DNA of 64,000 nucleotides from NCBI GenBank assembly GCA_033557465.1, contig CM066033.1, positions 11,347,080 to 11,411,079 of the forward strand. The letters are read 5' to 3'. This stretch comes from Ichthyophis bannanicus (taxonomy: Eukaryota; Chordata; Amphibia; Gymnophiona; Ichthyophiidae). Both the position numbers and the translations under genes were made by a program. Positions 30,614-40,865 of the stretch are shown here, piece after piece (within the stretch, counting starts at the first letter, position 1; every line of letters starts with the position of its first letter). The notes under the pieces are model-generated. The model ran no database searches. It was not told the origin of the DNA and saw only the letters and a list, made by a program, of their open reading frames with translations.

Positions 30614-31057
30614 CCAAACTGGTGTAGAAGAATTAAGCCTGAATTTTTCTTTATGCTCTGATTAACAAGGACTAAAAAGGAAAGTGGCAGCCTAATTTCA
30701 AAAGGGCAATTGCTTCTGCAAGTAAGAGGACTTTAAAAAACCATTTCTGAGTTTTTGTTTTTTTTTGCCATTATTGGCTGTACCTTAAGCAAATCCTACA
30801 GTTGTAATCCTGTAAATGATACCTTGAACCTGCTGTGTTTGTGTTATGGAAATAAACTTTCTGTTACAAGCCTTACCCTCGGTTACCTCAACTACAAACC
30901 TTCTACTTAAAGCACCAACATATTTTTAGCAGTACTACACATCCCAGAAACCAACACGAAGAAATAGGCTGTTAGGAGCTGATAGAAGAAGGAATCCTCA
31001 ACCACCACGCCCCTCGACCATCAAAGGCAAGTGGCTTTGGGCGTTGTGCTTGTGACA
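30614..31057 (+). repeat. Left LTR, 5'-truncated
   Basis: The 444 bases align with 35666-36108 with a few substitutions and a small indel in a T-run (near 30760). The piece ends in GTGACA; the right copy ends in TTGACA. Since the U3 start and most of the LTR are absent, promoter function at this end is unlikely. An aataaa lies at about 30850. Confidence 0.8.
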
Positions 31058-31058
31058 G

Positions 31059-31067
31059 TGGCGTAGT
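31059..31067 (+). other. Primer-binding-site-like sequence, tRNA-Ser type
   Basis: TGGCGTAGT one base after the LTR end is complementary to the ACTACGCCA end of some tRNA-Ser species as I remember them. The match does not clearly extend further, so it is decayed or shorter than normal. It supports the LTR boundary at 31057. Confidence 0.5.
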
Positions 31068-31365
31068 TTTTCGGATTTTGCCTTCAGGATATACAACGGA
31101 TATACAGCAATAAGGTACACAGCACGGATGACTGCTGGAGCTTCAGGTGGATTCACCGGTGGAGTCAGCTGGAGGGCAGAGCAGGCCAGCCGTGAAGCAT
31201 CAGAAAGACAACCATTTGGAAGCAAGAGTCCACACCTATGTCAGGTAAAGCGTACCCAGGTGGGGGTTGGCTCGGATAAAGGAAAAAAAATATAGAGAAT
31301 GCTTTTGAGGCAAAGGTGACAAGGAGGCTGTTGAGTGGTGCCGCCCTTGTTGTCTTGTATTTTTC

Positions 31366-32192
31366 TTGCAGGTAACCTTGAAGTTCAAGGAGTTAATTCA
31401 ATGGAGGGCAACACAGTTCCAGTGCCAGCAAGAGTTGGCACAGCAAGCTCAGGAGAGAGCAGTTGCAGCTATCAGGGAGCAACTGCAACCTGTCTTGGAC
31501 TTAGTGGCTGCCCTGGTTGCATCCCAAAGGCAAGAAACTGGAGGAGAGCCGGTACCAGCAGGACCATCAGTTCTTCAAATGGACAGGCTGGTAGGCCCAC
31601 CCACAAGTGGGGCCTTTAATTTTGGCAAGCTTTCATCTGAGGACGATATAGATGACTTTTTAGAATAATTTGAAAGAGTAGCCCAAGCTGTGGGATGGCC
31701 AGCTAGCCAATTGGCAGTGCGTTTGGCAACCTCTTTAACAGGGGAAGCACTGGCTGCATATAGGGCTATTCCAGCTGCCCAAGCCCTGGACTATGATACT
31801 GTAAAAACGGCTATTAGAGACCGTTTGGGGTTGACAAAGAGTGTATATCACAGGATGTTCAGAGTCACAGCCCTTAAGGCTGGAGAAACTCCATAGGCAT
31901 TAAGCCAGAGGATTTGGGGCCTGGCATTAAAGTGGCTGACCCCAGAGGAAAAAAATATGGATATGGTATTAGATGTGATAGTATTGGAGCAGTTTATGGC
32001 AGCAGTGCCAAGGGAAATACAATCATTTCTGATTCAACAAAACTGCCAGAGCACAAAGGAGGCAACTCTGTTAACTGAGCGCTACATGGAAGCTGAGTTA
32101 GCGCGTCAGCTAAAAGGGGATGCTCCAGAAATGAAGGCTGAAGCCAGTTTTGGTTCGTCAGAAAAGAAACAGGGAGATAGAACAGCTTTGTG
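31366..32192 (+). pseudogene. Gypsy Gag with SCAN-like capsid region
   Basis: One frame runs through with in-frame stops at about 31666 (TAA) and 31894 (TAG), ending at 32192. The N-terminal half is Gln/Ala-rich and helical. The C-terminal part holds TPEEKNMDMVLDVIVLEQFM (about 31939-32000) then VPREIQSFLIQQN and ATLLTERYME. These match the helical pattern of the SCAN domain (the LVLEQFL and EEAV..LLEDLE segments). SCAN domains of vertebrate zinc-finger proteins are thought to derive from the Gag of Gmr1-like Gypsy elements, which this copy resembles. The start codon is uncertain. Confidence 0.75.
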
Positions 32193-32800
32193 AAAATGAA
32201 TGTGCCTGCTCAGCAGGAAAAGTGGCCTAAAAAGAAGTGTTTTCATTGTGGGGAGATGGGACACTTACAAAGAGGATGCAAGGCTCGTACTGGGTTGGTT
32301 GGTACAAGTGGGAAGTCTCTTGGAGAGGGTTTTCTCCTAAGTGTGATTATACAGGGGATCCCTACCAATGCTTTGCTGGACTCTAGGGCTGACCAGAGTA
32401 TGATATCTCAGAAGCTTTGGCAGGCCATTGAGGCCCAAGCAAAGTATGTCCAGAGGAGACCAGAGGGTCATGTTCAGATCCGTTGCATCCATGGGGCTGC
32501 CTCTTGTTACCCCGTGTATACATTGGAGATAAAAGGGTTAGGGGTGCAAAAAGGTATTCCCGTGGCTGTGGTACCAAAGCTTCCCCACGACCTAGTGTTA
32601 GGAAGGGATTGGCCCCAGTTTAGGAAAGGGCTAGAGAAAGGCCTTGAGCAAAAGGCAGGAGGGATGGTAACAGTGGTCCCTGGCCCTTTGTTTGGGAATC
32701 CCAGAAAACCAACTGAAAAGTCAACGGGAGGAGATCTCCAGGTTAAACAGAAGTTCACATTAAAATATTGTAAAGTTTCCAAAAAGGCTATAAATCCCAG
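32193..32800 (+). pseudogene. Gypsy nucleocapsid zinc knuckle and protease
   Basis: In a different frame from Gag, a CCHC knuckle (CFHCGEMGHLQRGC, about 32239-32280) is followed by a retropepsin-like segment. The protease active-site region reads LLDSRADQSMIS where LLDSGAxxS is expected, so the catalytic-loop glycine is replaced by arginine. The flap and C-terminal part (LPHDLVLGRDWP) are recognisable at about 32580-32612. The active-site change suggests a dead protease in this copy. Confidence 0.75.
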
Positions 32801-32814
32801 GAGGGCGTCCCCGC

Positions 32815-33180
32815 AAGCCGTGAGATATGATTTGTGTAGTGCTGTGAATGAGGTGGTGCCCAGTCATGGAAAGGCCCTTATTGATACTGGCCTACAATTG
32901 GAGATCCCTATTGGCTGTTATGGATGAATAGCCCCTCACTCGGGCCTGGCAGTAAAACACTTCCTCGATGTCGGTGCGGGTGTGATTGACCCTGACTATC
33001 GAGGTACTGTGAAGGTATTTTTGTTTAACTTTGGTGAGGAAGACTTTCCTGTTAAGGTTGGAGACCAGATTGCCCAGATGCTGTGTGAAAGGGTGGGGTT
33101 TCCCCCACTGGAAGAGGTCCCCATGTTAACTCCCACAGAACGGGGAGCTTGCGGATTTGGATCCACCGGATGGGCCGGGC
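32815..33180 (+). pseudogene. dUTPase domain inside the Gypsy pol
   Basis: All five dUTPase motifs can be read. Motif 1 is VRYDLCSA (about 32819); motif 2 IAPHSGLA (about 32928, usual form PRSGLA); motif 3 [11 protein letters not shown] (about 32974) with the catalytic Asp; motif 4 [10 protein letters not shown] (about 33061); motif 5 [10 protein letters not shown] (about 33143). dUTPase hydrolyses dUTP and limits uracil in cDNA. A TGA at about 32925 interrupts the domain just before motif 2. dUTPase is well known in some retroviruses and only in scattered Gypsy lineages. The domain lies between protease and RT. Confidence 0.85.
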
Positions 33181-33281
33181 TGGAAGCCCTGACAGCCACC
33201 TCGGAAGAGAGAAGAGAGGAAGCTGAGGAGGAGGATTTCGGTCCACAAGTAACAGAGTAGAGGAAACGTTAGGAGCCCCAG

Positions 33282-34650
33282 GTGGGTGAAGAATTGTCCT
33301 TGGTCCAAAGGCAGGAGTTGGCCAATCTGTTACAGCGGTTTCCAGATGTCCTGACGCCCGTCCCTGGCGAAACCCGACTGGTTGCCCATGAGGTTATAAC
33401 GACACCAGGGAAGGTGATTCGACAACGACCATACAGGTTACCGGAGGCTAAGAAAGAGGAAGTAATTGCACAGGTACATGAAATGGTAGAGATGGGAGTC
33501 ATCGAGGAGTCAAGAAGCCCGTGGTGCAGTCCAATAGTGCTTGTTCCAAAGCCGGATGGCACCTTACGGTTTTGCATTGACTTCAGACAAGTAAATGCCA
33601 TCTCAGTGTTTGACGCATACCCAATGCCCAGGATAGAAGAGCTACTGGATCGCTTAGGACAAGCCCAGTTTTTGACCACATTGGACATGACAAAAGGGTA
33701 TTGGCAAATTCCCAGGGTTATTTCAATTTAAGAGGATGCCCTTCGGACTCCACAGTGCCGCAGCGACTTGCCAGAGACTGGTGGACCAAGTCCTGCGCCC
33801 GCACCAAGAATATACTGCGGCCTACATGGATGACATCGTTATCTATAGTCGCACCTGGGTAGAACACCTTCCAAGGATTGAAGCCGTCCTCCAGTCTATG
33901 AGGCAGGTGGGCCTCACATTGAACCCGAGCAAATGCGCCTTTGCCAGACAGGAGGTAAAGTACCTGGGGCATATGATTGGACGCGGAAAGGTCAAGCCCT
34001 TAATCGACAAGGTTGAAAGTGTCAGGAATTTCCCCAGGCCAATAACAAAGAAACACTTGAGAAGTTTTCTGGGCCTGGTAGGTTACTATAGAAGGTTCCT
34101 ACCCCACTTTGCAGAGGAGAGTTCTATGTTCACTGATATGTTGAAGAAAAACTATCCAAACCGTCTTAATTGGACTCCGGAAGCTGAGAAGGTCTTCAAC
34201 CGGTTAAAAGAGAGGCTTTGCACGGCTCCAGTATTGTGTGGTGTGGACTTCACACAACCTTTCATGGTGCAAACGGATGCCTCAGAAGCAGGTCTAGGTG
34301 CGGTCCTATCTCAGAAGTACAAAGGGGAGGAACGCCCAGTACTGTTCCTGAGCAAAAAGTTATCCCCGGCGGAGCGCAACTATTCCACCATAGAGAAAGA
34401 ATGTCTTGCTATTAAGTGGGCAGTGGATGCGCTCCGATTCTATCTTACAGGCCGGAAGTCCTTACTCATCACAGACCATGCACCCTTGAAGTGGCTTCAG
34501 CAGATGAAAAACCACAATGCAAGGCTAACTAGGTGGTAAATGGCCCTGCAAGCTTTCGACTTCAGAGTGGAGCATCGGGCGGGAAGACTACACCAAAATG
34601 CAGATGCTTTATCCCGAATTACCGACTATTTGGAGGAACCCCAATCACCT
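33282..34650 (+). pseudogene. Gypsy reverse transcriptase and RNase H
   Basis: The RT begins near 33282; VEMGVIEESRSPWCSPIVLV and FCIDFRQVNAI mark the N-terminal blocks, and LDMTKGYWQIP the next. A deletion of some tens of bases with a frame change follows at about 33715. The frame then resumes with MPFGLHSAAATCQRL and the catalytic YMDD (33823-33834). RNase H shows QTDASEAGLGAVLS (about 34270), EKECLAIKWAV and TDHAPLKWL. A TAA at 34537-34539 interrupts the end; the last block reads HQNADALSR (about 34591-34617). The polypurine tract and right LTR follow within 60 bases, leaving no room for an integrase. Confidence 0.85.
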
Positions 34651-34683
34651 CCAACAGCCAGTAATATCTTAAGCAGGGGGGTA

Positions 34684-36108
34684 TGTGGCAAAGTCAGCTA
34701 TCCAGAGAGTGGGGGAGGTGAGAAGCATAAGGAATTCACCATAGTTAAGGGTCCCATTCTAGGAGTGCAGGGAGAGAAAGCCACAGCCAGGTTTCAAAGA
34801 CAGAAAAACCCCAGCTGGAATAGGTTTCAGCCAATGACTGGTAAAGCAAGAAAGAGGGATTGCAAGCACGAGGACCAGAGCCCTTACTTTAACAAGTGCA
34901 CTGATTATTCTAGTATCAGAAGGCAGGGGGATTACCAACACCTGGGAAAAAAAGAGGTGGGGTTAAGACCCTGGAGGTATAAGCCTGGGTTAGATTATGC
35001 AGAAGAGGAGAGCGACAAGAAAGGGAAAGAGGAGAAGGAGAGCAGCCGGGAGAGCAGCTGAGACAGAAGCAAAGAGAAGGAGTGGATTCTTGGAGAAGAG
35101 CTGAGCTACCCAGAGCTGAGAGAGCTGAATTCCCTGCAACAGGTTGGCAACAGAGGTGGGGACCAGGAAGTGGAGAAGCTTTCAGACCATCAGAGAGGTT
35201 GTCAGCTGAGCAGTCTGACCAGGTTGGTGAGTCAGAACCCATGCAGTTGGGAGGAGAACCAGTGTCAGAGTTGGGGGAAGAAGATTGCTTTATGGATTGC
35301 TCTCTATTCCAAGCTCTAGACAGGAGGTCTTGAGGAAAAGCTAGCCCTGAAAGAAGTAATTCTCCTTCGAAAGTTAACCATATGGCAGAAGCAGTGTGGA
35401 GGTAAATTCCTGTCTGTTTTGAAAGGGAAATTTACTGCAATGTAAGCCTGATCAGGAAGCTCTGATTCATGCTTGTTGTCACCTGTGTTTGAACTGTGCA
35501 AAGGCAGGAGAAGCCAAGTTAGCTGCTATAAGAGTTTTTGCTTGTCCCTCTCCTATATGAAAAGCCTGCTGAGTGTTGACAACAGCTTGGAATGATTGGT
35601 TTGTTCTAAGTTTGGTTTCACGTAGAAATGCAGCCTAGAAAGTTTTTTTTTGAGGCTGGCAGAAACCAAACTGGTGTAGAAGAATTAAGCCTGAATTTTT
35701 CTTTATGCTCTGATTAACAAGGACTAAAAAGGAAAGTGGCAGCCTAATTTCAAAAGGGCAATTGCTTCTGCAAGTAAGAGGACTTTAAAAAACCATTTCT
35801 GAGTTTTTGGTTTGTTTGCCATTATTGGCTGTACCTTAAGCAAATCCTACAGTTGTAATCCTGTAAATGATACCTTGAACCTGCTGTGTTTGTGTTATGG
35901 AAATAAACTTTCTGTTGCAAGCCTTACCCTCAGTTACCTCAACTACAAACCTTCTACTTAAGGCACCAACATATTTTTAGCAGTAGTACACTTCCCAGAA
36001 ACCAACATGAAGAAATAGGCTGCTAGGAGCTGATAGAAGAAGGAATCCTCAACCACCACGCCTCTTGACCATCAAAGGCAAGTGGCTTCAGGCGTTGTGC
36101 TTTTGACA
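34684..36108 (+). repeat. Right LTR of the Gypsy element (1,425 bp)
   Basis: It starts TGTGGC after the tract AAGCAGGGGGGTA and ends TTGACA. A TATA-like CTATAAGAG lies near 35525 and AATAAA at about 35900. The first 380 bases also read as an open frame continuing past the RNase H stop, but that is LTR sequence. The long LTR and the shortened left copy make this an unequal pair. Confidence 0.75.
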
Positions 36109-36660
36109 ATACCTCAAATCTATACATATATATATACCTATCAATAACCAATCAAAGGAGATATATACAGTATATGCAAACCTGTAATAACAGGAAGAAA
36201 GAAAGAAAAACCAACAACAGAACCAAGAATCCCAAACCTAAATCCCTCTAGTTCCTAAGTGTCTCTCTAGTAAGCCCTGTTCCCTGGCTTACTGACTCCC
36301 TCCAGCTGCTTGGAGACTGAACTTACTGGAGCTAGTGGAAGGTGCCAATGGTATTTATATCAGAGGGTCATCAAATTGATGATGGGCTCAGTCTCCAAGC
36401 TGCTGGAAGGGGAGCACAACTCAGAGGAAAAGGACTGGACTGGAGGGACGCTAAGAAACCATAGTTAATCCTCAACTTTTTCATTAATTTCTGTGGCTTA
36501 TTTCCTGCCATAATGGGTCCATGAACATGCTCACCATGGCCTTTATCTGTGGCAGGGATGTTATCTACATCTGCAAAGTCTGCACTATCGCTACCACCAT
36601 CGTTAGCCCTATTGCGTAAGCTTTGGGAGTGCACCTTTTATCCTGGGTGATGTGTGGCCA
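36109..36660. repeat. DIRS-like terminal fragment to the right of the Gypsy element
   Basis: Around 36300-36460 the sequence has ccagctgcttggagactgaa and cagtctccaagctgctgg as an imperfect inverted pair, and a GGACTGGACTGGAGGGACGCTA block that matches the DIRS-like end at 25236. It may be the far end of the DIRS copy into which the Gypsy element inserted, with the middle deleted. The rest is unidentified. Confidence 0.5.
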
Positions 36661-36960
36661 GTATGTATTTTTCTTTTTGGTTCCTACCATACTCCAATTG
36701 TAGTATCATCTTGCTGCGATTTAGTATGGATGTTATACAACCACATCAATTCAATGTCATACTCAAGATTCTGTTAGACAGTAAATAGTTCCTAGTTTTA
36801 CATGCTACTGTGTATCACCTATTCATGTAAATATGTTAATATCTTTTTCACATGTTCAATGGAAAATGTTCCTTGTAATATGTTGTTATTTTGTAAACCA
36901 TGCTGATCATAAATAGTGCAATATAAAACCAAATAAATAAAATTAAATAAATAAATACAA
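36660..36960 (+). repeat. LINE-like 3' tail, plus orientation
   Basis: Sequence ending tgtaaaccatgctgatcataaa…aataaataaataca is the plus-strand orientation of an L2-type tail (compare the minus-strand tails). Only the 3' end is seen and it is decayed. Confidence 0.4.
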
Positions 36961-37439
36961 CGGGGTCACCATGTGAAGGTGCGCAGCAAGACTTGAGGAA
37001 GGAACTTTATTCCTTCATGATGAGAGAAATCTATTGACTTATAGGGGAGAGATTAAGATATTTTTATTACTCGTAGATTTATTTATTTAGACAGATTTGT
37101 ATACCACCTTATCCTTCAATCACAGTGGTCACATCACAACTGGAAGGTTACACTTGACATGAGGGTACTTGAAGACATTATACAATGAACTCGTGTGTCT
37201 AGTTGGGATAAGGGAGTATCGGGTTGGAAGAGGTAGTTGCATTACTGTTCCCGTGGAGACTGTTGTCTGTTTGCTCATAGGTTTCTGTAAAGAACAGAGT
37301 TTTAAGGGCCTTGCGAAAGTCTATGAGGTCATTCAAGGCCCTCAGGCTCGTTGGGAGGTAGTTCCAAAGTGTGGACGCCAATAATGAAGGAGGTTGAGGT
37401 TGTTTGTTTTCTCTTGTGATATCCTGCAGGTGTGCCAAT

Positions 37440-38085
37440 CATTTATTTATTTATTTATTTATTTAACAGTTATTTATATACCGCTCTTTCCCTAGTATCA
37501 AGTGCGGTTTACATGGAACAGTAGGTTAATTGGTATGTAATATACCAAGTCAGTTTACATAGAACAGATAATTATAATTTACAAGGAATGTTGTAACATT
37601 AAAGGTATAACATATTAGAACATATATACATTGTTAGTTTAAATCTATAATCATCATGTGAATGAGAGTGTGGTATGGTTAATAGTGTATTAGTGATATT
37701 TATTTTGAAAATAGAGTATGTAATAATAATGTATAAATGTTAGCCTGTATCTATTTGAGTATTCTGTTCTGAGGGTGTATTGTAGTGTAATATGAATAAG
37801 TGAGTTTTTAATTTTTTTCTAAATTCCTTTATATCAGATAGCAGGCGAATGTTGTCAGGTAGATTGTTCCAAAGAATTGGAGCCAGAGTGTGAGAAAGCT
37901 CTCTTATTTGTTTGTTTTCTGGCTTTTGTGAAATCTTTTGGTATTGTTAAGGTATTTAAGTTTCTGCTTCTTTGGGATCGTTTATCGATGTCTATATTAA
38001 TCAGTGTATTGAGTGCCGATGGTGCAAGATTATTTATAAGTTTAAATGTAGTGACAAGAATTTTATATTTGATTCGGGAGTAAAT
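37440..38085 (-). mobile_element. Nested L2-type LINE fragment
   Basis: A fresh tail (TTTATTTATTTATTTATTTA at 37441) and a tatataccgctctttcc block start a second minus-strand LINE inside the first. Its body carries a second copy of the ORF terminus: the reverse strand at 37800-37930 reads SHTLAPILWNNLPDN and FRKKLKTHLF. It is heavily 5' truncated. Confidence 0.65.
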
Positions 38086-40205
38086 AGGTAGCCATTAATG
38101 TCATTAATGGTCTATTGCTGATATCCCTTGTTATGATATCTTGGAGTGCATCTGCCGAGAGATGGTGAATGATTTTAAAGATGATCAGGATTGTTTTGAA
38201 TTTTGCTCTGGCCATCATTGGGAGCCAGTGCAGTTGCTGTAAGACGGAGGTGATGTGCTCAGTTCTTGGAGTGTCTGTAATGTTGCGTGCTGTAGTGTTT
38301 TGCACCATTTGGAGTGGTTGTAAGGTCTGCTGGGGGACGCCTTGATACAGCGAGTTTCCGTAATCAAGTATCGGTTTGATGAGTGCTTGGCACACTGTGC
38401 GGAATTGGTCCTGGCGGAGTATTGGCTTGAGCTTTCTGATGGTTCATAAACATTGATAGGCCTTGTTTGCGGTTTTGGTGATGTGGGATTTCATGTTCAG
38501 GGATCTGTCCATTGTGATGCCCAGGTATTTAACTTCATCTTTGATTGCTATTGGTTTGTCAAGAATGCTGTTAGTTTGTGGTGGAATGAAGGTGTGATTC
38601 TTGGTGACGAACATTTATTTATTTATTTTTATTCTCTTATATACTGCGCTATTCTGCATCAGTGCGGTTTACATTGAACAAACTGAATTTACATTGAACA
38701 GGGCATTATAACTTGGAGATAACTATTTTACAGGGAACATGGGCTATGGAGGGTTAAGTGGCTTGCCCAAGACCACAAGGAGCACCTGTGGGACTAGAAA
38801 CCCCAGTCCTTCTGGCCCAAGGTTGTTGTCTTCTAGTGGGATTTGAACCCCCGACCTTCCGGCCTGAAGTACCTTGCCCCAACCACTAGGCCACTCCTCC
38901 ACTCCTTTGCCTCAGTTTTATCGTAGTTGACTGTGAGGGTATTGGTTGAGAGCCAGGTATTCATGTCTTCAAGGCATCTGGTTATTGTTGTGGTGTCAAG
39001 CGCTAGTAGGTTGACTGGAGCATACACCATGATGTCGTCAGCATAGAGGTGATAATGAAGGTTGTGGCGTTTGATGATGTTGCATATGGATTGGATGTAG
39101 ATATTAAAGAGCATTGATGATAGGGCTGAACCTTGTGGTATTCCCTGTGTGACGGGGAACTGCATTGATTTCTTTGGGCGCATTTGATTTGTTGTGTTCG
39201 ATCTTCCAAGTAGGAAGTAAACCACTTCATAGTCCTATCTGTTGCAGGCGTTGCAGTAATCCGGCGTGGGGCACGGGGTCAAAGGCTGCTGATATGTCCA
39301 TGAATACTAACAGGAATCTGTTCTTTATGTTATCTATGCCTCTTAGGAGATTGTCAAAGAGGGAAGTGAGTAGTGTTTCTACACAGTGCTGAGGTTTAAA
39401 GCCATGTTGTTGGATGTCCAGTGGGGCATTCATGTCAAGGTGGTCCTGAACTTGCTTTTGCACTATCTTTTCAATGATTTTCGCAGGGAATGGTAGGCTG
39501 GAGATAGGACGGTATGATTTTGGTTCAGAGGGGCTTAGGGTGTTCTTTTAAGTATTGGTCGTATCATGGCTTGCTTCAGGGACTCTGGCATGTATCCTTG
39601 TTGGAGTGATTCCTTAACGATTTTTGGAATGTGATGGGAGAGCTGTCTTCTTGTGGCTTTAAGCCAAGATACTGGGCAAGGGTCTGATGGTGAGGTTGTT
39701 GTGTTGAATCCATTCATTATGTCCTCTATTTGATGTGTTGACGGTATGCTGAAGTCCTCCCAGGTTTGATGCGGCTCTTTCCTTTCATGGTCATCTGTCT
39801 GTGGTGTGGGAGCATGTCTGGGTGGTGTGTTTTGCTTGCATGTAATCCGCAAATTCCTGTGGGTTAAGATGTTGGGTACAGTGCTGTGTGGTGTCCTTAG
39901 TGAGCTTTTGGACAATGCTAAAGAGTTCTCTCGGTCTGTTGACAGATTTCATGATTAGGTTGGTATGGTGCTGCTGTTTATGCTCATTTATCACATTGTA
40001 ATATTCCAGTTGCTTCGCTCTGTATTGAGTCAGAGTTATGCGTCTTGTTCCGCCTCCATTTTCTCCCCAGTCTTCGGAGATTGCGCTTTGCATCCCTGAT
40101 ATCGCTTGAGTACCAGGGGGCGTTGGACCTTCTGCTTGTTTGTGTTTCTGTTCTGGTATGAGCGCAGTTCTATAACATCCACGTCTGGCTGGCAGAAACA
40201 TCTAG
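38085..40205 (-). pseudogene. L2-type LINE reverse transcriptase remnant
   Basis: Read from 40205 downward: a pre-RT segment with HHTNLIMKSVNRPRELF (about 39930); an SPSDPCPVSWLKATRRQ region (about 39660); the RT blocks LDIQQHGFKPQHCVETLL and VFMDISAAFDPVPHA (39463-39227); GIPQGSALSSMLFNIYIQ; the catalytic YADD (39034-39045); and, after the SINE insertion, the C-terminal thumb and LHWLP segment (38395-38063). Frames change several times (39915, 39463 and 39225 begin different frames), so it is inactive. Confidence 0.8.
38613..38903 (-). repeat. tRNA-derived CORE-type SINE with an L2-type tail
   Basis: On the minus strand the head reads as a tRNA: A-box TGGCCTAGTGG and B-box GGTTCAAATCC. The middle contains TTGGGCAAGCCACTTAACCC, the hallmark of the CORE/MIR central domain. 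The 3' end (GTAAACCGCACTGATG… then a CTTATATA-type block and AAATAAATAAAT) matches the tail of the surrounding L2-type LINEs. This is the arrangement expected of a SINE copied by an L2-type LINE. It interrupts a LINE ORF between its KTEA and FVTKN segments. Confidence 0.85.
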
Positions 40206-40865
40206 ATTGAAAATGGGCATGTTATAAACCTGATTCCGAAACAGCGGTTATAGACACGGCTGCAGTTCCAGAATGAGGGAGATGCATGAACAGCCCGCCT
40301 CGGGAAAATGCAGGCCCTCGCTGTTATAATGGGACACAGGTATACACAGAAACGGCCTTGGACGTCCCCATGCTCACCCTATTTTGAAAAGATGCTTCCC
40401 GTCTCTATGTGGCACGCCTCCGCTGGCAAAACGTACATCTCCGAAGCTGATGCTCACACTGACAGGCTAAAGCAATAGAAATAGTACCAATTAAGCTAAC
40501 CTACTTTAGTAGCTCAAAAGAGGTCACAACTACTAGAAGGAAAAGAATATGTCACACCGCAATGGCAGCAACAATTTAGGGGAGAAAAAGCTTCAGAATT
40601 TTATCACGTCCCACTATGCGGCAACAAAGAGCTGTAGGGCAGATCAAAAGCTCAGCATCATAGTCATTAAAAAACTCCCCCTTCTTTTATTGTAATTTTT
40701 ATATTTTAATAATTCAATAAATAGAGAGATGCCAGGAAGATACCCATCACTCACATCGAAACATTTCACAATCAGTCTCACAATCAATACTTCAAAACCA
40801 TAGCTCAGTTTTAAACACCTTGAGATTGGGGCTTAACCCTGCAAACTGAAAAATGAATCAAATGC

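Larger units (their letters stand above)
30614..36108 (+). mobile_element. Ty3/Gypsy retrotransposon with SCAN-like Gag and dUTPase
   Basis: A plus-strand LTR element of about 5.5 kb. A 444-bp left LTR piece (30614-31057) matches the last 443 bases of a 1,425-bp right LTR (34684-36108), so the left LTR has lost its 5' part. A primer-binding site follows the left LTR and a polypurine tract (about 34671-34681) precedes the right one. Between them lie Gag, a zinc knuckle, protease, dUTPase, RT and RNase H. I see no integrase. Several stops and one deletion break the coding region. Confidence 0.85.
37078..40205 (-). mobile_element. L2-type LINE with two nested insertions
   Basis: The minus-strand LINE starts with its 3' tail at 37078 and extends to about 40205. 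It is interrupted by a second LINE fragment (37440 to about 38085) and by a tRNA-derived SINE (38613-38903). Removing both restores the order of the protein blocks: the terminal ASTLWNYLPTSLRALNDL at 37199-37438, the C-terminal RT with LQQLHWLPMMARAKFKTI from 38085, then YADD, the DISAAFDPVPHA block and the pre-RT segment. The endonuclease is absent, so it is 5' truncated. Confidence 0.8.

Noticed and set aside
34540..35061. A 173-residue ORF after the Gypsy RNase H as a separate gene
   Set aside because: The first 50 residues are the end of RNase H and the rest reads into the right LTR.
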